Assembly (NCBI RefSeq): GCF_007994985.1
Contig: NZ_VOQF01000001.1
Span: 310,001-374,000 of the forward strand
From: Metabacillus litoralis
Lineage (GTDB): Bacteria; Bacillota; Bacilli; Bacillales; Bacillaceae
Length of the DNA stretch: 64,000 bases
Direction of reading: 5' to 3'
Below, in pieces: positions 36,239 to 45,140 of this stretch. The notes beneath the pieces were generated by a model, which did no database searches, was not told where the DNA came from, and saw nothing but the letters and a program-made list of their open reading frames with translations. Each line of letters starts with the position of its first letter. Position 1 is the first letter of the stretch. Position numbers and translations under genes: made by a program.

Positions 36239-37456
36239 TTAATTAATCGGCATTACTATCTTAAAATTCGTCTTCCCTCTTAATGGCTTCGTCTCTAAAA
36301 TTAATTTACCTTGATGTTTTTCTACGATCTTCCTTGAAATTGTTAATCCTAAACCTGATCCACCATCATCCATCCTACTTTTATCTCCCCTAGTAAAAGG
36401 ATCAAATAATGATGAAGCAATATCCTCAGGTATCCCAATACCATTATCACCAATATCAAGAATGATTGAGTGTAACGATTTTTCTAGTGTTAAATATACT
36501 TTCGTTTGTTCTGGATTATACTTTATTGTATTTTCTAAAATATTAGATATTGCTCGATACATAAGTTTTTTGTCAAAATGATACAAGATCTTAACTGATG
36601 GAATCGTAATGTCCAATTCCATTTCTTTTTCTGCAAAAACCTCGTAGTACTCAACGATGATTTCTCTAAAAAACTCACATATATCTCTTTTTTCTTTATA
36701 CAAATTAAAATCAGGATTATCTAATTTAGAAAACATAAACAGTTCATCGATAAGTGATGTTACTCTAACTGATTTATCATGGATATATTTCAAATATTTT
36801 CTCTTTTGTTCTTCATTATCAATAAGATCCTCATAAAGCACTTTAGAATATCCTTGAATGGTTGTCATTGGTGTTTTTAAATCATGTGACAAATCGGACA
36901 GCATCCTTTTTTTACTATCCTCAAGTAACATCATTTCTTTATTTTTCTGCTGTAGTTCATCCGCAGTACGTTTCAAATCTTCGCTTAATTCTTTATAATT
37001 TAAAGAAGCTTTTATAATGAATGGAAGAATACACCCACCAAATACAGTTGGTAATAACATATACACTAAATAAAGCTGGTCAGGATAAATTGTTTTGTAT
37101 ATTAAATATAAGCTTAATGCCCCAAAGACCCCACTTAAGTAATACAACCATTTGATCGGTAATCGAACTGCTTGGTATACAAAAACAAACACCATATACA
37201 AATACATCGGATGATACATATAAGCAAATAATAAGGTAATGACAAATTCAGCTGCTATAAATATGGTAATAAATCGTTTGGTCCAATAAACTTGTCTATA
37301 TAAAAAAATGAAGGTAATCAACAATAAAAGTCCGAGCATTAATTTTACAGATGTTTCCTTTAATAAAAAGTAGAAAGGAAAACATATATTCACCAAATAA
37401 AGATACGGTAAATATCCTTCTTCCCGCGGAAAAATTTTAAATAAAAATAACTTCAC
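36239..37456 (-). CDS. Sensor histidine kinase with a polytopic membrane sensor
   Basis: About 405 residues. The N-terminal 155 residues form about six transmembrane helices with short loops and no extracytoplasmic domain. A coiled linker follows, then the HisKA phospho-acceptor SHDLKTPMTTIQGY, and the HATPase boxes NILENTIKYNP, DNGIGIPED and GSGLGLTISRKI. Polytopic sensors without external domains often monitor the membrane or an ABC partner. The GTG start follows AGGGAAG; an ATG two codons earlier is also possible. It pairs with the upstream OmpR-type regulator. Confidence 0.85.
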   Translation of the reverse strand: MKLFLFKIFPREEGYLPYLYLVNICFPFYFLLKETSVKLMLGLLLLITFIFLYRQVYWTKRFITIFIAAEFVITLLFAYMYHPMYLYMVFVFVYQAVRLPIKWLYYLSGVFGALSLYLIYKTIYPDQLYLVYMLLPTVFGGCILPFIIKASLNYKELSEDLKRTADELQQKNKEMMLLEDSKKRMLSDLSHDLKTPMTTIQGYSKVLYEDLIDNEEQKRKYLKYIHDKSVRVTSLIDELFMFSKLDNPDFNLYKEKRDICEFFREIIVEYYEVFAEKEMELDITIPSVKILYHFDKKLMYRAISNILENTIKYNPEQTKVYLTLEKSLHSIILDIGDNGIGIPEDIASSLFDPFTRGDKSRMDDGGSGLGLTISRKIVEKHQGKLILETKPLRGKTNFKIVMPIN

Positions 37457-37540
37457 AATCATCTCTTCCCTAATTTTAAAATAGTGGTTATGGACTATCA
37501 TAAACTCTTAATCTTAAATTTAACTTAAATTTATATTAAT

Positions 37541-38266
37541 CTAATAATTTGTATCTTTTTCGAATTTATAACCTAAGCCCCTTACAGTTTTGATGTATAT
37601 AGGTTTCTTCGGATTTCCTTCAATTTTTTCTCTAATTTTAGAAATGTGTACATTGATTGTGTTATCTTCCTCTCCACCCATGTAATATTCATTCCATGCT
37701 TTTTCAAAAATTTGCTGTTTTGTAAAAACTCTTCCTGGTTTATCCATTAGTAAATCAAGGATGTAGAACTCGATTTTAGTTAGGGCAATCACATCATCTT
37801 TATGAATGAGCGAAAATGTATCTTCATCTAGAATTAATTCCCCTACTACTTTTCTACGAGATTCTGTTACGTTATTTTGTTCTACTAATAAGCTTTTGTA
37901 TTGATAACTTCTTCGTAAAAGTGCCTGAACTCTTGCTACAACTTCTAACGGATTAAAAGGTTTTTGTACAAAATCATCTGCTCCTAAACCAAGTCCAAGA
38001 ATTTTATCATGATCTTCATTTTTTGCTGAAATAATGATTATCGGAAGTTCAAGTGCTTCTCTTACTTTTTTAATCAACTGATATCCATCAATAATCGGCA
38101 TCATTAGGTCAACTAAAAGTAAATCGATTTTATGTGTGTTGATTATGTTCATAGCCTCACTGCCATCGTGCGCTTCAAATATGTAAAAGCCCTCTTTTTC
38201 TAAATATAGCTTTAATAATTCAGCTATTTCAGGTTGATCATCAACTATTAAAATGTTTTTGGTCAA
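37541..38266 (-). CDS. OmpR/PhoB-family response regulator
   Basis: This 241-residue regulator has a receiver domain (VDDQPE at 8-13, phospho-acceptor in LLLVDLMMP near 53, Lys in FVQKPFNPLEVV near 104) and a C-terminal OmpR-type winged helix (LTKIEFYILDLLM, VFTKQQIFEKAWN, VHISKIREKIE, VRGLGYKF). A TTG start follows AAGGA. It is first in a two-gene operon with the kinase. The targets are probably nearby transport genes such as the ABC-2 exporter (inference). Confidence 0.9.
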   Translation of the reverse strand: MTKNILIVDDQPEIAELLKLYLEKEGFYIFEAHDGSEAMNIINTHKIDLLLVDLMMPIIDGYQLIKKVREALELPIIIISAKNEDHDKILGLGLGADDFVQKPFNPLEVVARVQALLRRSYQYKSLLVEQNNVTESRRKVVGELILDEDTFSLIHKDDVIALTKIEFYILDLLMDKPGRVFTKQQIFEKAWNEYYMGGEEDNTINVHISKIREKIEGNPKKPIYIKTVRGLGYKFEKDTNY

Positions 38267-38379
38267 GTAAAATCCTTCTTTCTATATAAAAATCAATATT
38301 ATTACGTATGTAAATAACCAGAACTTAATTATCATAAGTATATCAACTGAAATCAATTCATAATAGAAAATTTATACAA

Positions 38380-38410
38380 ATAAAAAGCCCAAGAGTTGAG
38401 ATCTTGAGCT
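38380..38410 (-). terminator. Terminator of the YozQ-like gene
   Basis: On the minus strand AGCTCAAGA and TCTTGGGCT form a stem followed by TTTTTATTTG. Confidence 0.85.
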
Positions 38411-38442
38411 AATTGCAAATTAGAAATACTTATTTATTCTGC

Positions 38443-38661
38443 TTATTTGTCAAACCCTTTTCTTTCAATCTTGATATCTTCACCATCTACATGATCAACC
38501 ACAGGTTTAATTTCACCTTCCATATATGCGTCTGATACTTGTTCATGACTAGTCGCTAAACCTGAAGATAATGTGTCTTCTCCCTTATAGTCCTTTACAT
38601 CGTAAACACGACCAGCAATATCTTTAGATTCCACGTTATGATTTTTATTTTTTTCTGACAT
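38443..38661 (-). CDS. YozQ-like (DUF4025) small protein
   Basis: A 72-residue hydrophilic protein containing DIAGRVYDVKDYKG, SSGLATSHEQVSDAYMEG and a C-terminal ERKGFDK, which I recognise as the YozQ/DUF4025 pattern of small Bacillus proteins, often linked to sporulation. The ATG was chosen with AAGGAG 9 bp upstream. A MITE-like repeat begins only 23 bp upstream of the start codon, so its promoter must lie in or beyond that repeat. Confidence 0.7.
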   Translation of the reverse strand: MSEKNKNHNVESKDIAGRVYDVKDYKGEDTLSSGLATSHEQVSDAYMEGEIKPVVDHVDGEDIKIERKGFDK

Positions 38662-38683
38662 TACTTCCAACTCCTTAAGTTTT

Positions 38684-38853
38684 ATCTAGGCTCTTTTCTG
38701 AAAGATTGTTGCTAGGTAAGCAAAATATGCATACTAAACAGTCTATTTTCGTATCTAGAGCTACCATTTATGAAGAAAAGATGCCACTAGACTTATTACT
38801 GTGCTGATTTCTTCGGAATTTTAAAGCAACAAAGTTTGCGAATACAGCCCTTA
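38684..38853 (+). mobile_element. MITE-like repeat, copy C
   Basis: About 170 bp with left end GGCTCTTTTCTGAAAGATTG, core GAAAAGATGCCACTAGACTT and right end CAACAAAGTTTGCGAATACA then GCCCTTA. It sits directly against the 5' end of the YozQ-like gene. Confidence 0.8.
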
Positions 38854-38920
38854 TCAATAAGTACTACCATTTAATCTTCTCAACGATATCTTTCCTTTTT
38901 TTTTAATGTTTTATGTAATT

Positions 38921-38970
38921 GAAAAAATGAGATGTAAAAACAACCTGGATTTAAACATCTCAAATTTTTC
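38921..38970 (-). terminator. Terminator of the 87-residue unknown gene
   Basis: GAGATG and CATCTC with flanking bases form a stem; on the minus strand it ends CATCTCATTTTTTC. Confidence 0.75.
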
Positions 38971-38972
38971 AG

Positions 38973-39236
38973 TTAATCTTGAACACTTTGGGTAGCTAGA
39001 TTGCTCGGTACAAAATTTGTTGTTGCCTCCTGAAAGCCTTCAATAATACTATTACCTTCTGTTACAAAATCAGCTGTTATGCGTAACGGCATATTTCTTG
39101 TCATTTGGTATTTGATTTGCGTAGCTCGCACCCATTGAAAAAATTCTTCTTTTCGCATATGATGTGCAGTTGGATTTACAATAGTATATGGATCCCCATA
39201 TGGTTCGACAATTGGTAACAACAATGTTGGTAGCAA
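38973..39236 (-). CDS. Hypothetical 87-residue protein
   Basis: Family not recognised. It is a soluble protein with a Pro-rich start (LPTLLLPIVEPYGDPYT), NPTAHHMRKEEFFQWVRATQ and a Thr/Asn/Gln-rich tail. A TTG start follows CAGGTGA at good spacing, and a terminator follows the stop, so it is a real gene. It diverges from the YetF-like gene. Its neighbours are small spore/envelope proteins, so a similar role is possible (inference). Confidence 0.65.
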   Translation of the reverse strand: MLPTLLLPIVEPYGDPYTIVNPTAHHMRKEEFFQWVRATQIKYQMTRNMPLRITADFVTEGNSIIEGFQEATTNFVPSNLATQSVQD

Positions 39237-39344
39237 AATTTTATCACCTGCTTTTTTTATATTTTATGCTCCCTTTTATAAATCGTGTTTTTTAGGTTAT
39301 TTCACTGACTTTATACACAAAATAAAGATAAGGAGGGATCTTAT

Positions 39345-40043
39345 ATGTCAACTTTAGACTTAGGTATACGGGTCCTTGTAGCATTTTTAACGTTATTAAT
39401 TGTCACCAGAATCATTGGACGAAAAGAAATTAGTCAAATGACTTTCTTTAATTTTATTTCAGCCATTGCTTTAGGATCACTTGGAGCAAATGTTGCTGTA
39501 AATTCAAATTTAAGCTTACTAAATGGAATCCTTTCTATTGTTGGTTGGGGATTAATAACAATCGTAATTGGTCTTGTTGATATCAAGTCAAAAAAAGCAC
39601 GAGTCATGATTGAGGGTGAACCAATCATTGTTATTAAAAATGGTCAAATTATGGAGCAAAAGCTTCGTCAACTTCGAATGGATACTGAGGAGCTTATATC
39701 GATGGTAAGAAAGAAAAATGTCTTTTCGTTGAAAGATGTTGATTATGCAATTATGGAGGTTGATGGTCAATTATCCGTGATGAAGAAAGAGCAAAAACAA
39801 AGTGTAACAAAAAGTGATTTAAATATTAGATCAACTACTCCACAAATATATCCTATATCAACAACAATCATCTCTGATGGACAAATTATTAATGAAAATT
39901 TATCAAAAGTAAATCTTAGTGAAGAATGGTTAAATTCACAACTACAATCATTTGGCATCACATCTTCATCAGAAGTATTTATAGCTGAGCTTCAAAAGGA
40001 TGGATCTTTGTATATCGATAAGCGAAATGATACTGTTCACTAA
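39345..40043 (+). CDS. YetF/DUF421-family membrane protein
   Basis: A 232-residue protein with three N-terminal transmembrane helices, the conserved VTRIIGRKEISQMTFFNFIS motif, and a cytoplasmic DUF421 domain containing IKNGQIMEQKLRQLRMDTEE. B. subtilis has several paralogues (YetF, YdfR, YkjA, YrbG), some made during sporulation; YetF-like proteins form membrane dimers. GGAGGG precedes the ATG. It is followed after 22 bp by a small gene, probably in the same operon. Confidence 0.88.
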   Translation: MSTLDLGIRVLVAFLTLLIVTRIIGRKEISQMTFFNFISAIALGSLGANVAVNSNLSLLNGILSIVGWGLITIVIGLVDIKSKKARVMIEGEPIIVIKNGQIMEQKLRQLRMDTEELISMVRKKNVFSLKDVDYAIMEVDGQLSVMKKEQKQSVTKSDLNIRSTTPQIYPISTTIISDGQIINENLSKVNLSEEWLNSQLQSFGITSSSEVFIAELQKDGSLYIDKRNDTVH

Positions 40044-40065
40044 GAAAAATGGAGGGTTTTATCTT

Positions 40066-40290
40066 ATGAGGAATTACAGATATTTATTATGTAACAAATA
40101 TAACGCTGAAACAATAGCTAAAGACTTAAAAGTACAATTAGGTATCAATCGTTTTCAAGATGTTCATGTTAAAGCAGTTGATAACAGAAACGAAGTACTG
40201 GTTCAAGTACCATCAGCTGGACCATTATCACTTGAAGAAACAGTTGATAGCTTTATGGCAGAGTATAAAACTGGTGTAATACTTGAGTGA
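40066..40290 (+). CDS. Small hypothetical protein downstream of the YetF-like gene
   Basis: A 74-residue soluble protein, family not recognised. It shows YRYLLCNKYNAETIAKDLK and an alternating beta pattern (VHVKAVDNRNEVLVQV). The ATG was chosen with GGAGG 9 bp upstream. It is followed by a good terminator, which together with the 22-bp gap supports a two-gene operon with the YetF-like gene. Confidence 0.7.
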   Translation: MRNYRYLLCNKYNAETIAKDLKVQLGINRFQDVHVKAVDNRNEVLVQVPSAGPLSLEETVDSFMAEYKTGVILE

Positions 40291-40304
40291 AAATTACATA
40301 CTAA

Positions 40305-40339
40305 GAAAGGACTTAGTTTAAAAGCTAGGTCCTTTTTTA
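40305..40339 (+). terminator. Terminator of the YetF-like operon
   Basis: AAAGGACTTAG pairs with CTAGGTCCTTT (one mismatch), followed by TTT. Confidence 0.88.
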
Positions 40340-40501
40340 ATAAGACTCTTTTCTGAAAGATTGTTGCTAATTGACATCTTTATCTTTTGAAACAAGTGTT
40401 TTATCGGATTAAAGGTACAATTTGTAGAAGAAAAGATGCCACTAAACTTTATACAGAGTTGTTTTCAATAAGAACAACAAAGTTTACGAAAACAGCCTTT
40501 A
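40340..40501 (+). mobile_element. MITE-like repeat, copy D
   Basis: About 162 bp. Left end AAGACTCTTTTCTGAAAGAT then TGTTGCTA, core AGAAAAGATGCCACTAAACT, right end AGTTTACGAAAACAGCCTTT then A. It is inserted directly after the terminator of the YetF-like operon. Confidence 0.82.
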
Positions 40502-40513
40502 ATAAAAATAACA

Positions 40514-40550
40514 TAAAAAATAACACCGCTTGATCAATGGTGTTATTTTC
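40514..40550 (-). terminator. Terminator of the small-protein/coat gene cluster
   Basis: AAAATAACACC pairs perfectly with GGTGTTATTTT; the minus strand continues into TTATTTTTATG. Confidence 0.88.
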
Positions 40551-40558
40551 TATAAACA

Positions 40559-40726
40559 TTAATTTTTCTTATCAATATCATGATTTGGTGATGTGCTGTT
40601 ACAAGTTGTTGCTTCATAGCCAACATTATAAGTTGCCTTAGGAGCTTTTTTTAAAGCATCAGGCATTTTATATTGCTCTAGATCATCTTGGAATTGTCTA
40701 GTAGAGGGATTTTGGTTATCTGTCAT
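40559..40726 (-). CDS. Hypothetical 55-residue protein next to coat genes
   Basis: Translation on the minus strand gives MTDNQNPSTRQFQDDLEQYK at the start, then a Lys/Ala-rich middle and CNSTSPNHDIDKKN at the end. GAGGTGGGG is well placed before the ATG and a terminator follows. It lies 30 bp after the CotF-type gene, so it is likely the third gene of a sporulation cluster. No family is recognised. Confidence 0.7.
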   Translation of the reverse strand: MTDNQNPSTRQFQDDLEQYKMPDALKKAPKATYNVGYEATTCNSTSPNHDIDKKN

Positions 40727-40756
40727 TTTTCCCCACCTCTTTTCTTCTGTGAATGA

Positions 40757-41050
40757 TTAAAATTGATTATCTGGATGTAAATTATTTTGCATATAGCCTT
40801 GGACTTGTTTGATTTGATCCGCGCTTGCAAGCTCTGTTTTATACCAGCCTTTTTCTTCGAGCATTTCATATAATTCATATTGATTGTTATTTGCATTTTC
40901 GAGCATACTTTCATAAATATCTCGTAATTCTTTATGACTTGTTTCTATCATTGTGTTAGAAATACCTCGACATCTACCTTTTTCTAACTCTAGACAAAGT
41001 TGAACCATTTCTCGATCTGTTAAGCCACGTCCCTCAATATTATTAGGCAA
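40757..41050 (-). CDS. CotF-type spore coat protein
   Basis: A 97-residue protein with the Coat_F fold pattern: LTDREMVQLCLELEKGRCR, then SHKELRDIYESMLENA, NQYELYEMLEEKGWY and Q-rich end. The GWY motif followed by a Gln segment is typical of CotF/YraF-type coat proteins. The TTG start was chosen because AAGGAG lies 9 bp upstream, inside the end region of the preceding gene. It is coupled to the YraG-like gene. Confidence 0.82.
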   Translation of the reverse strand: MPNNIEGRGLTDREMVQLCLELEKGRCRGISNTMIETSHKELRDIYESMLENANNNQYELYEMLEEKGWYKTELASADQIKQVQGYMQNNLHPDNQF

Positions 41051-41063
41051 ATTCGTCCACTCC

Positions 41064-41267
41064 TTACTGTATGTTTTCAGATCTGTTGAAGTATTGTGAT
41101 AGATCAGCAATTTTCAACTGATGATTCTCGGCAATTTGTTCTAATTGTTTTTTTAATTGTTGATCTTCACATAAAGAAGCACACCAATTTATTGTTTTTG
41201 CTGTTATCGCTTCAGCTCTTATTTCATCTTCTATAAAAGCGAGTTCCTTAGTTGTGATTTTATTCAT
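41064..41267 (-). CDS. YraG-like small spore coat protein
   Basis: A 67-residue helical protein (TTKELAFIEDEIRAEAITAK, then INWCASLCEDQQLKKQLEQI). It resembles the small partner of CotF-type proteins in the yraDEFG region of B. subtilis. It lies 13 bp before the CotF-type gene. The ATG has GGGGGTGG upstream. It is probably expressed in the mother cell late in sporulation, by family. Confidence 0.7.
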   Translation of the reverse strand: MNKITTKELAFIEDEIRAEAITAKTINWCASLCEDQQLKKQLEQIAENHQLKIADLSQYFNRSENIQ

Positions 41268-41440
41268 TCTTCCACCCCCAATATGTAAAAGCTTTTCTTA
41301 TGTAGTATTTATTATTCAGATCTTTTTTATCCTTCGTTACCTACTCACTTTAAGTTTAAAAATTCAAAATAAAAACATACAACCCCCCTAGAAGAACGCA
41401 AAACATGAGGAAAGTTAGAAAGAAATGCAATCCCATTTAC

Positions 41441-41643
41441 TAAAGGCTCACTGCTGAAAATTTGTTGCAAATTAACTTAATTAACTGTAAAACACAATTT
41501 CTTAATTGACCTTATTATCCTGCTAGGAACAATGTTTTATTGGATAAAAGATGCGTTTACCAGAAGAAAAGATGCCTCTAGACTTTTTACAGTGCTGTTT
41601 CCCTCAGATTATAAAAGCAACAAAGTTTACGAAAACAGCCTTA
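41441..41643 (+). mobile_element. MITE-like repeat, copy E (longest)
   Basis: About 203 bp. Left end TAAAGGCTCACTGCTGAAAA, core AGAAGAAAAGATGCCTCTAG, right end AAGTTTACGAAAACAGCCTT then A. It has extra internal sequence compared with the 162-170 bp copies. Confidence 0.8.
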
Positions 41644-41674
41644 ATGAATGAACTATCCTAAGAAGAGCCAAAAT

Positions 41675-41727
41675 AAAAAGGACTAACTTTAATGTATTTA
41701 CCCTACTTAAAGTTAGTCTTTTTTTTC
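41675..41727 (-). terminator. Terminator of the LLM monooxygenase gene
   Basis: AAAAGGACTAACTTTAA pairs with TTAAAGTTAGTCTTTT; both strands have T runs beyond the stem. Confidence 0.85.
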
Positions 41728-41733
41728 ATTTCT

Positions 41734-42783
41734 TTATATGTTTTCTTCCCATTTTGCTACTTCTTCTCTTACCTTTGGCGCTACTTCTTTTCCAAGTAAT
41801 TCAATAGCCTTCATCACATCATCATGTGGCATTGATCCGACCGGTACATGAAGCATAAACCTTGTGATACCTACATTTTTTCTAAGGTAAATGATTTTAT
41901 CAGCAACTGTACTTGAATCACCTACATACAAAGCACCTTCAAAGCTTCGTGCAGCATCAAAGCTCTCTCTTGTGTATGGGCCCCATCCTCGTTCTTTTCC
42001 TAATTTGTTCATGACATATTGTGTTGATGGGAAAAATTTATCAGCGGCTACCTCTGTATTTTCGGCAATAAAGCCATGTGAATGAGAGCCTACCTGGAAC
42101 TTGTTCACATCATGGCCTGCATGTGCTAAAGCTTTTTTATAAAGTTGAACTAATGGAGCAAATTGAGTTGGCTGACCACCAATTATAGCTAAAACAAGCG
42201 GTAAACCAAGAATACCTGCGCGGATAACTGAGTCTGAATTTCCACCACTACCAATCCACACTGGTAAAGGCTCTTGAACTGGTCTTGGATAAACTCCCCG
42301 ATTTTGAATAGCAGGTCTGTGACCGCCTTTCCAATTGACAATCTCCGAATCACGAATGTTTAACAAAAGTTCCAGTTTTTCTTCAAATAGCTCATCATAA
42401 TCTTTTAAATCATATCCAAATAACGGAAAAGATTCAATAAACGATCCTCTACCAGCCATAATTTCTGCTCGACCGTTTGAAATACCATCTACTGTAGCAA
42501 AATCTTGAAAAACACGAACTGGATCTGCAGAGGAAAGAACTATTACGGCACTCGTCAACCGAATGTTTTTTGTTTGAGAAGCTGCAGCTGCTAGAATTAT
42601 CGCAGGGTTCGATGCTGCAAAATCTTCCCTATGGTGTTCCCCTACTCCAAATACATCTAAACCCACTGAATCTGCTAAGACGATTTCCTCAACAACCTCG
42701 CGAATTCTTTGTGCATGACTTATCACTTCACCAGTTTTTGGATCTGGAGTTGTTTCAACAAAAGTACTTATTCCAATTTCCAT
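41734..42783 (-). CDS. Luciferase-like (LLM) flavin-dependent monooxygenase
   Basis: This 349-residue TIM-barrel protein of the bacterial luciferase superfamily contains FGVGEHHREDF near residue 46, RLTSAVIVLSSADPVRVFQD near 76 and EIMAGRGSFIESFPLFGYDL near 107. PVWIGSGGN near 176 contacts the flavin phosphate in relatives. It uses FMNH2 and oxygen, or F420 in actinobacteria; in Bacillus FMN is expected. The substrate is unknown. It is a single gene. Confidence 0.85.
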   Translation of the reverse strand: MEIGISTFVETTPDPKTGEVISHAQRIREVVEEIVLADSVGLDVFGVGEHHREDFAASNPAIILAAAASQTKNIRLTSAVIVLSSADPVRVFQDFATVDGISNGRAEIMAGRGSFIESFPLFGYDLKDYDELFEEKLELLLNIRDSEIVNWKGGHRPAIQNRGVYPRPVQEPLPVWIGSGGNSDSVIRAGILGLPLVLAIIGGQPTQFAPLVQLYKKALAHAGHDVNKFQVGSHSHGFIAENTEVAADKFFPSTQYVMNKLGKERGWGPYTRESFDAARSFEGALYVGDSSTVADKIIYLRKNVGITRFMLHVPVGSMPHDDVMKAIELLGKEVAPKVREEVAKWEENI

Positions 42784-43022
42784 TATTCATTCTCCTTCAA
42801 TCATTTCTGCAATCAAAAAGCATATTTTTATGTATCTAAGTTTATTTTAAAATAAAAAAAGTTTTTTCTCCATTAAACCGTACTTCACAACGAAAATCCT
42901 CATATTAGACAAACTACCAATGATCATCTAAAGTGAAATCTTAACAAAAAACAGTTGAAAAATGCTATTATATTTATATTAGAAAAATTTACAATTCAGC
43001 TTAAAACAGAGAGGATTCTGTT

Positions 43023-43835
43023 ATGAACAAAGATGTATTATTGCGTAACAATGTAAAAATTATCGGCAATGGCCCTAAGACAATATGTTTTGCTCATGGT
43101 TTTGGTTGTGACCAGAATGTTTGGAGTTTAATGACAAAGGACTTCGTCGATGAATATCGCGTAGTTTTATTTGATTATGTAGGATCAGGCAATTCAGATA
43201 AAGATGCATATGATAGTAATCGCTACCGAACACTTGATGGTTATGTAAAAGACGTTATAGAGATATACGAAACTCTTGATTTAAAAGATTCCATTTTTAT
43301 TGGGCATTCTGTTAGTAGTATGATTGGAATGCTTGCCTCAATAAAGAAGCCTGACTATTTTTCACATTTAATTATGATTGGTCCCTCACCTCGTTATTTA
43401 AACGATCCACCTACGTATCATGGTGGTTTTGAGAAAGAAGATATTAAAGGGCTTCTCGATATGATGGAAAAAAATTATAAAAATTGGGCTCACGAATTTG
43501 CAAATATTGCTGTCGGACATCCCGATCAACCTGATTTAAAGCAAACTCTTGAAAAAAGCTTTTGTGCCATGGACCCCGATATATCTAAGCAATTTGCCGA
43601 AGCAACATTTTATTCAGATTGCCGAAAATACTTGGCTGAGGTGACAGTTTCATCTCTTATTTTACAATGTTCAGCAGACATTATAGCCCCTGATGAAATT
43701 GGTGACTATCTATCTGCAAATTTGCCAAACAGTACATTATACAAGATGGAAGCAACTTTTCACTGTCCACACCTAAGTCATCCAGAAGAAACTATTTTGT
43801 TAATTAAAAAATACTTACAAGATGTTCTACATTAA
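43023..43835 (+). CDS. rsbQ: RsbQ alpha/beta hydrolase, energy-stress regulator
   Basis: This 270-residue alpha/beta hydrolase has the nucleophile elbow GHSVSS near residue 96, the catalytic Asp in CSADIIAPDE near 219 and His in FHCPHLSHP near 247. It matches RsbQ of B. subtilis (269 residues) in length and active-site spacing. RsbQ activates the RsbP phosphatase in the SigB energy-stress pathway, probably by turning over a small ligand. GAGAGG precedes the ATG. It is followed by rsbP after 34 bp; the pairing makes the call strong. Confidence 0.93.
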   Translation: MNKDVLLRNNVKIIGNGPKTICFAHGFGCDQNVWSLMTKDFVDEYRVVLFDYVGSGNSDKDAYDSNRYRTLDGYVKDVIEIYETLDLKDSIFIGHSVSSMIGMLASIKKPDYFSHLIMIGPSPRYLNDPPTYHGGFEKEDIKGLLDMMEKNYKNWAHEFANIAVGHPDQPDLKQTLEKSFCAMDPDISKQFAEATFYSDCRKYLAEVTVSSLILQCSADIIAPDEIGDYLSANLPNSTLYKMEATFHCPHLSHPEETILLIKKYLQDVLH

Positions 43836-43869
43836 AAAGAACATAGCAGGATTGAGGTGAACGTTTTAA

Positions 43870-45081
43870 ATGGAAGATCAATTAAATCACGCCCCTTTTG
43901 GATTTATGACGTTATCAGAAGATGGACTGATCTTATCAATAAATAAAACGTTACTTGACATACTAAATTTTTCTCAAGAACAGTTAATAGAGAAACATGT
44001 TAATGATATTTTCACTGTGCCCACAAAGCTTTTTTATCAGTTTTATGTAATTCCTTTAATAAAAGTGAACAAAAAAGTGGAAGAAATGTATATTACATTA
44101 AAATCATTTGGAAATAATGAAGTTCCTGTGATTATGAATGCGAAATTTAGAACATCTGATAATAAATCTTCTATTGATTTTGCATTAATTCCAATACAAA
44201 AAAGAAGTGAGTATGAAAACGAACTTCTTACAGCAAAAAAGGATGCAGAATCAGCTCTACATGCAAAACATAAAGCAAATGCAGAATTAAAAATTGCTCT
44301 GGAGCATTTAAAAGCAAAACAAGAAGAATTAATCGAATTAAACAATCAAAACCATCAATACAAAGTTGATACAATAACAAAGCTTGAATTTGCTAGAAAA
44401 ATTCAAGAAACATCGCTTGCAGACTCGATACAAAATGAACATATACAAATCGAATCTTATTACCGAGCTTCTAGTGAGTTATCAGGTGATATGTATGGGT
44501 TTTATAGAATAGATCAAGACCGATACGGCATTATCATACTAGATGTGATGGGTCATGGAGTTTCTTCCGCTTTAATTACGATGTCTCTTCACTCATTATT
44601 TCAACGATTAATTTCTTTTGGAAATAGCACAGAAATGGTTATGCAAGAATTAGACAATCATCTTCATCGATTATTTCATAATAATGAAGATGCAAGACAT
44701 TATTGTACAGCTATCTATCTGTTAATCAATACAGCTTCACAACAAATAGAGTTTATCAATGCAGGGCATCCCCCTGCACTATTGCAAAAAAAAGACGGTC
44801 AGCAGCTTGAATTAAACACAACATCTCTACCACTTGGTATCTTCGAAAGTACAAAATTCAAAGCTAAATCTTTTACATATAATAAAGGTGACCGAATATT
44901 ACTTTATACAGATGGTGTCACAGATCCATTAGGATTCAACCATCTTAAGCCACTGCTCTTAATTAATAAAGATTTACCAAACACACGACTAAAAGAACTG
45001 ATCGTTCATTCACTAAATAACGAACAAAATCTTCAGCATAAAAGTGATGATCAATGCTTTCTTATTGTTGATGTGAATTAG
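43870..45081 (+). CDS. rsbP: RsbP PAS-PP2C phosphatase
   Basis: This 403-residue protein has the same length as B. subtilis RsbP. The N-terminal PAS domain (about 5-115) is followed by a coiled coil (SALHAKHKANAELKIALEHL), then a PP2C/SpoIIE-type phosphatase domain (about 190-403) with the metal-binding SGDMYGF, ILDVMGHGVSSAL, INAGHPPALL and LYTDGVTD motifs. It dephosphorylates the anti-anti-sigma factor RsbV under energy stress to release SigB. GAGGTGA precedes the ATG. It is co-transcribed with rsbQ. Confidence 0.93.
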   Translation: MEDQLNHAPFGFMTLSEDGLILSINKTLLDILNFSQEQLIEKHVNDIFTVPTKLFYQFYVIPLIKVNKKVEEMYITLKSFGNNEVPVIMNAKFRTSDNKSSIDFALIPIQKRSEYENELLTAKKDAESALHAKHKANAELKIALEHLKAKQEELIELNNQNHQYKVDTITKLEFARKIQETSLADSIQNEHIQIESYYRASSELSGDMYGFYRIDQDRYGIIILDVMGHGVSSALITMSLHSLFQRLISFGNSTEMVMQELDNHLHRLFHNNEDARHYCTAIYLLINTASQQIEFINAGHPPALLQKKDGQQLELNTTSLPLGIFESTKFKAKSFTYNKGDRILLYTDGVTDPLGFNHLKPLLLINKDLPNTRLKELIVHSLNNEQNLQHKSDDQCFLIVDVN

Positions 45082-45095
45082 CTTGGGGTCATACG

Positions 45096-45133
45096 CAAAA
45101 AAGCAAACCTATCAAACAGGTTTGCTTTTTTTA
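45096..45133. terminator. Bidirectional terminator after rsbP
   Basis: AAAAAAGCAAACCT pairs perfectly with AGGTTTGCTTTTTT, lying between convergent genes. Confidence 0.9.
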
Positions 45134-45140
45134 GATGCCT

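Noticed and set aside
40723-40914. Minus-strand open frame of 63 codons overlapping the CotF-type gene
   Set aside because: Out of frame with the coat gene that has clear motifs and a good ribosome binding site.
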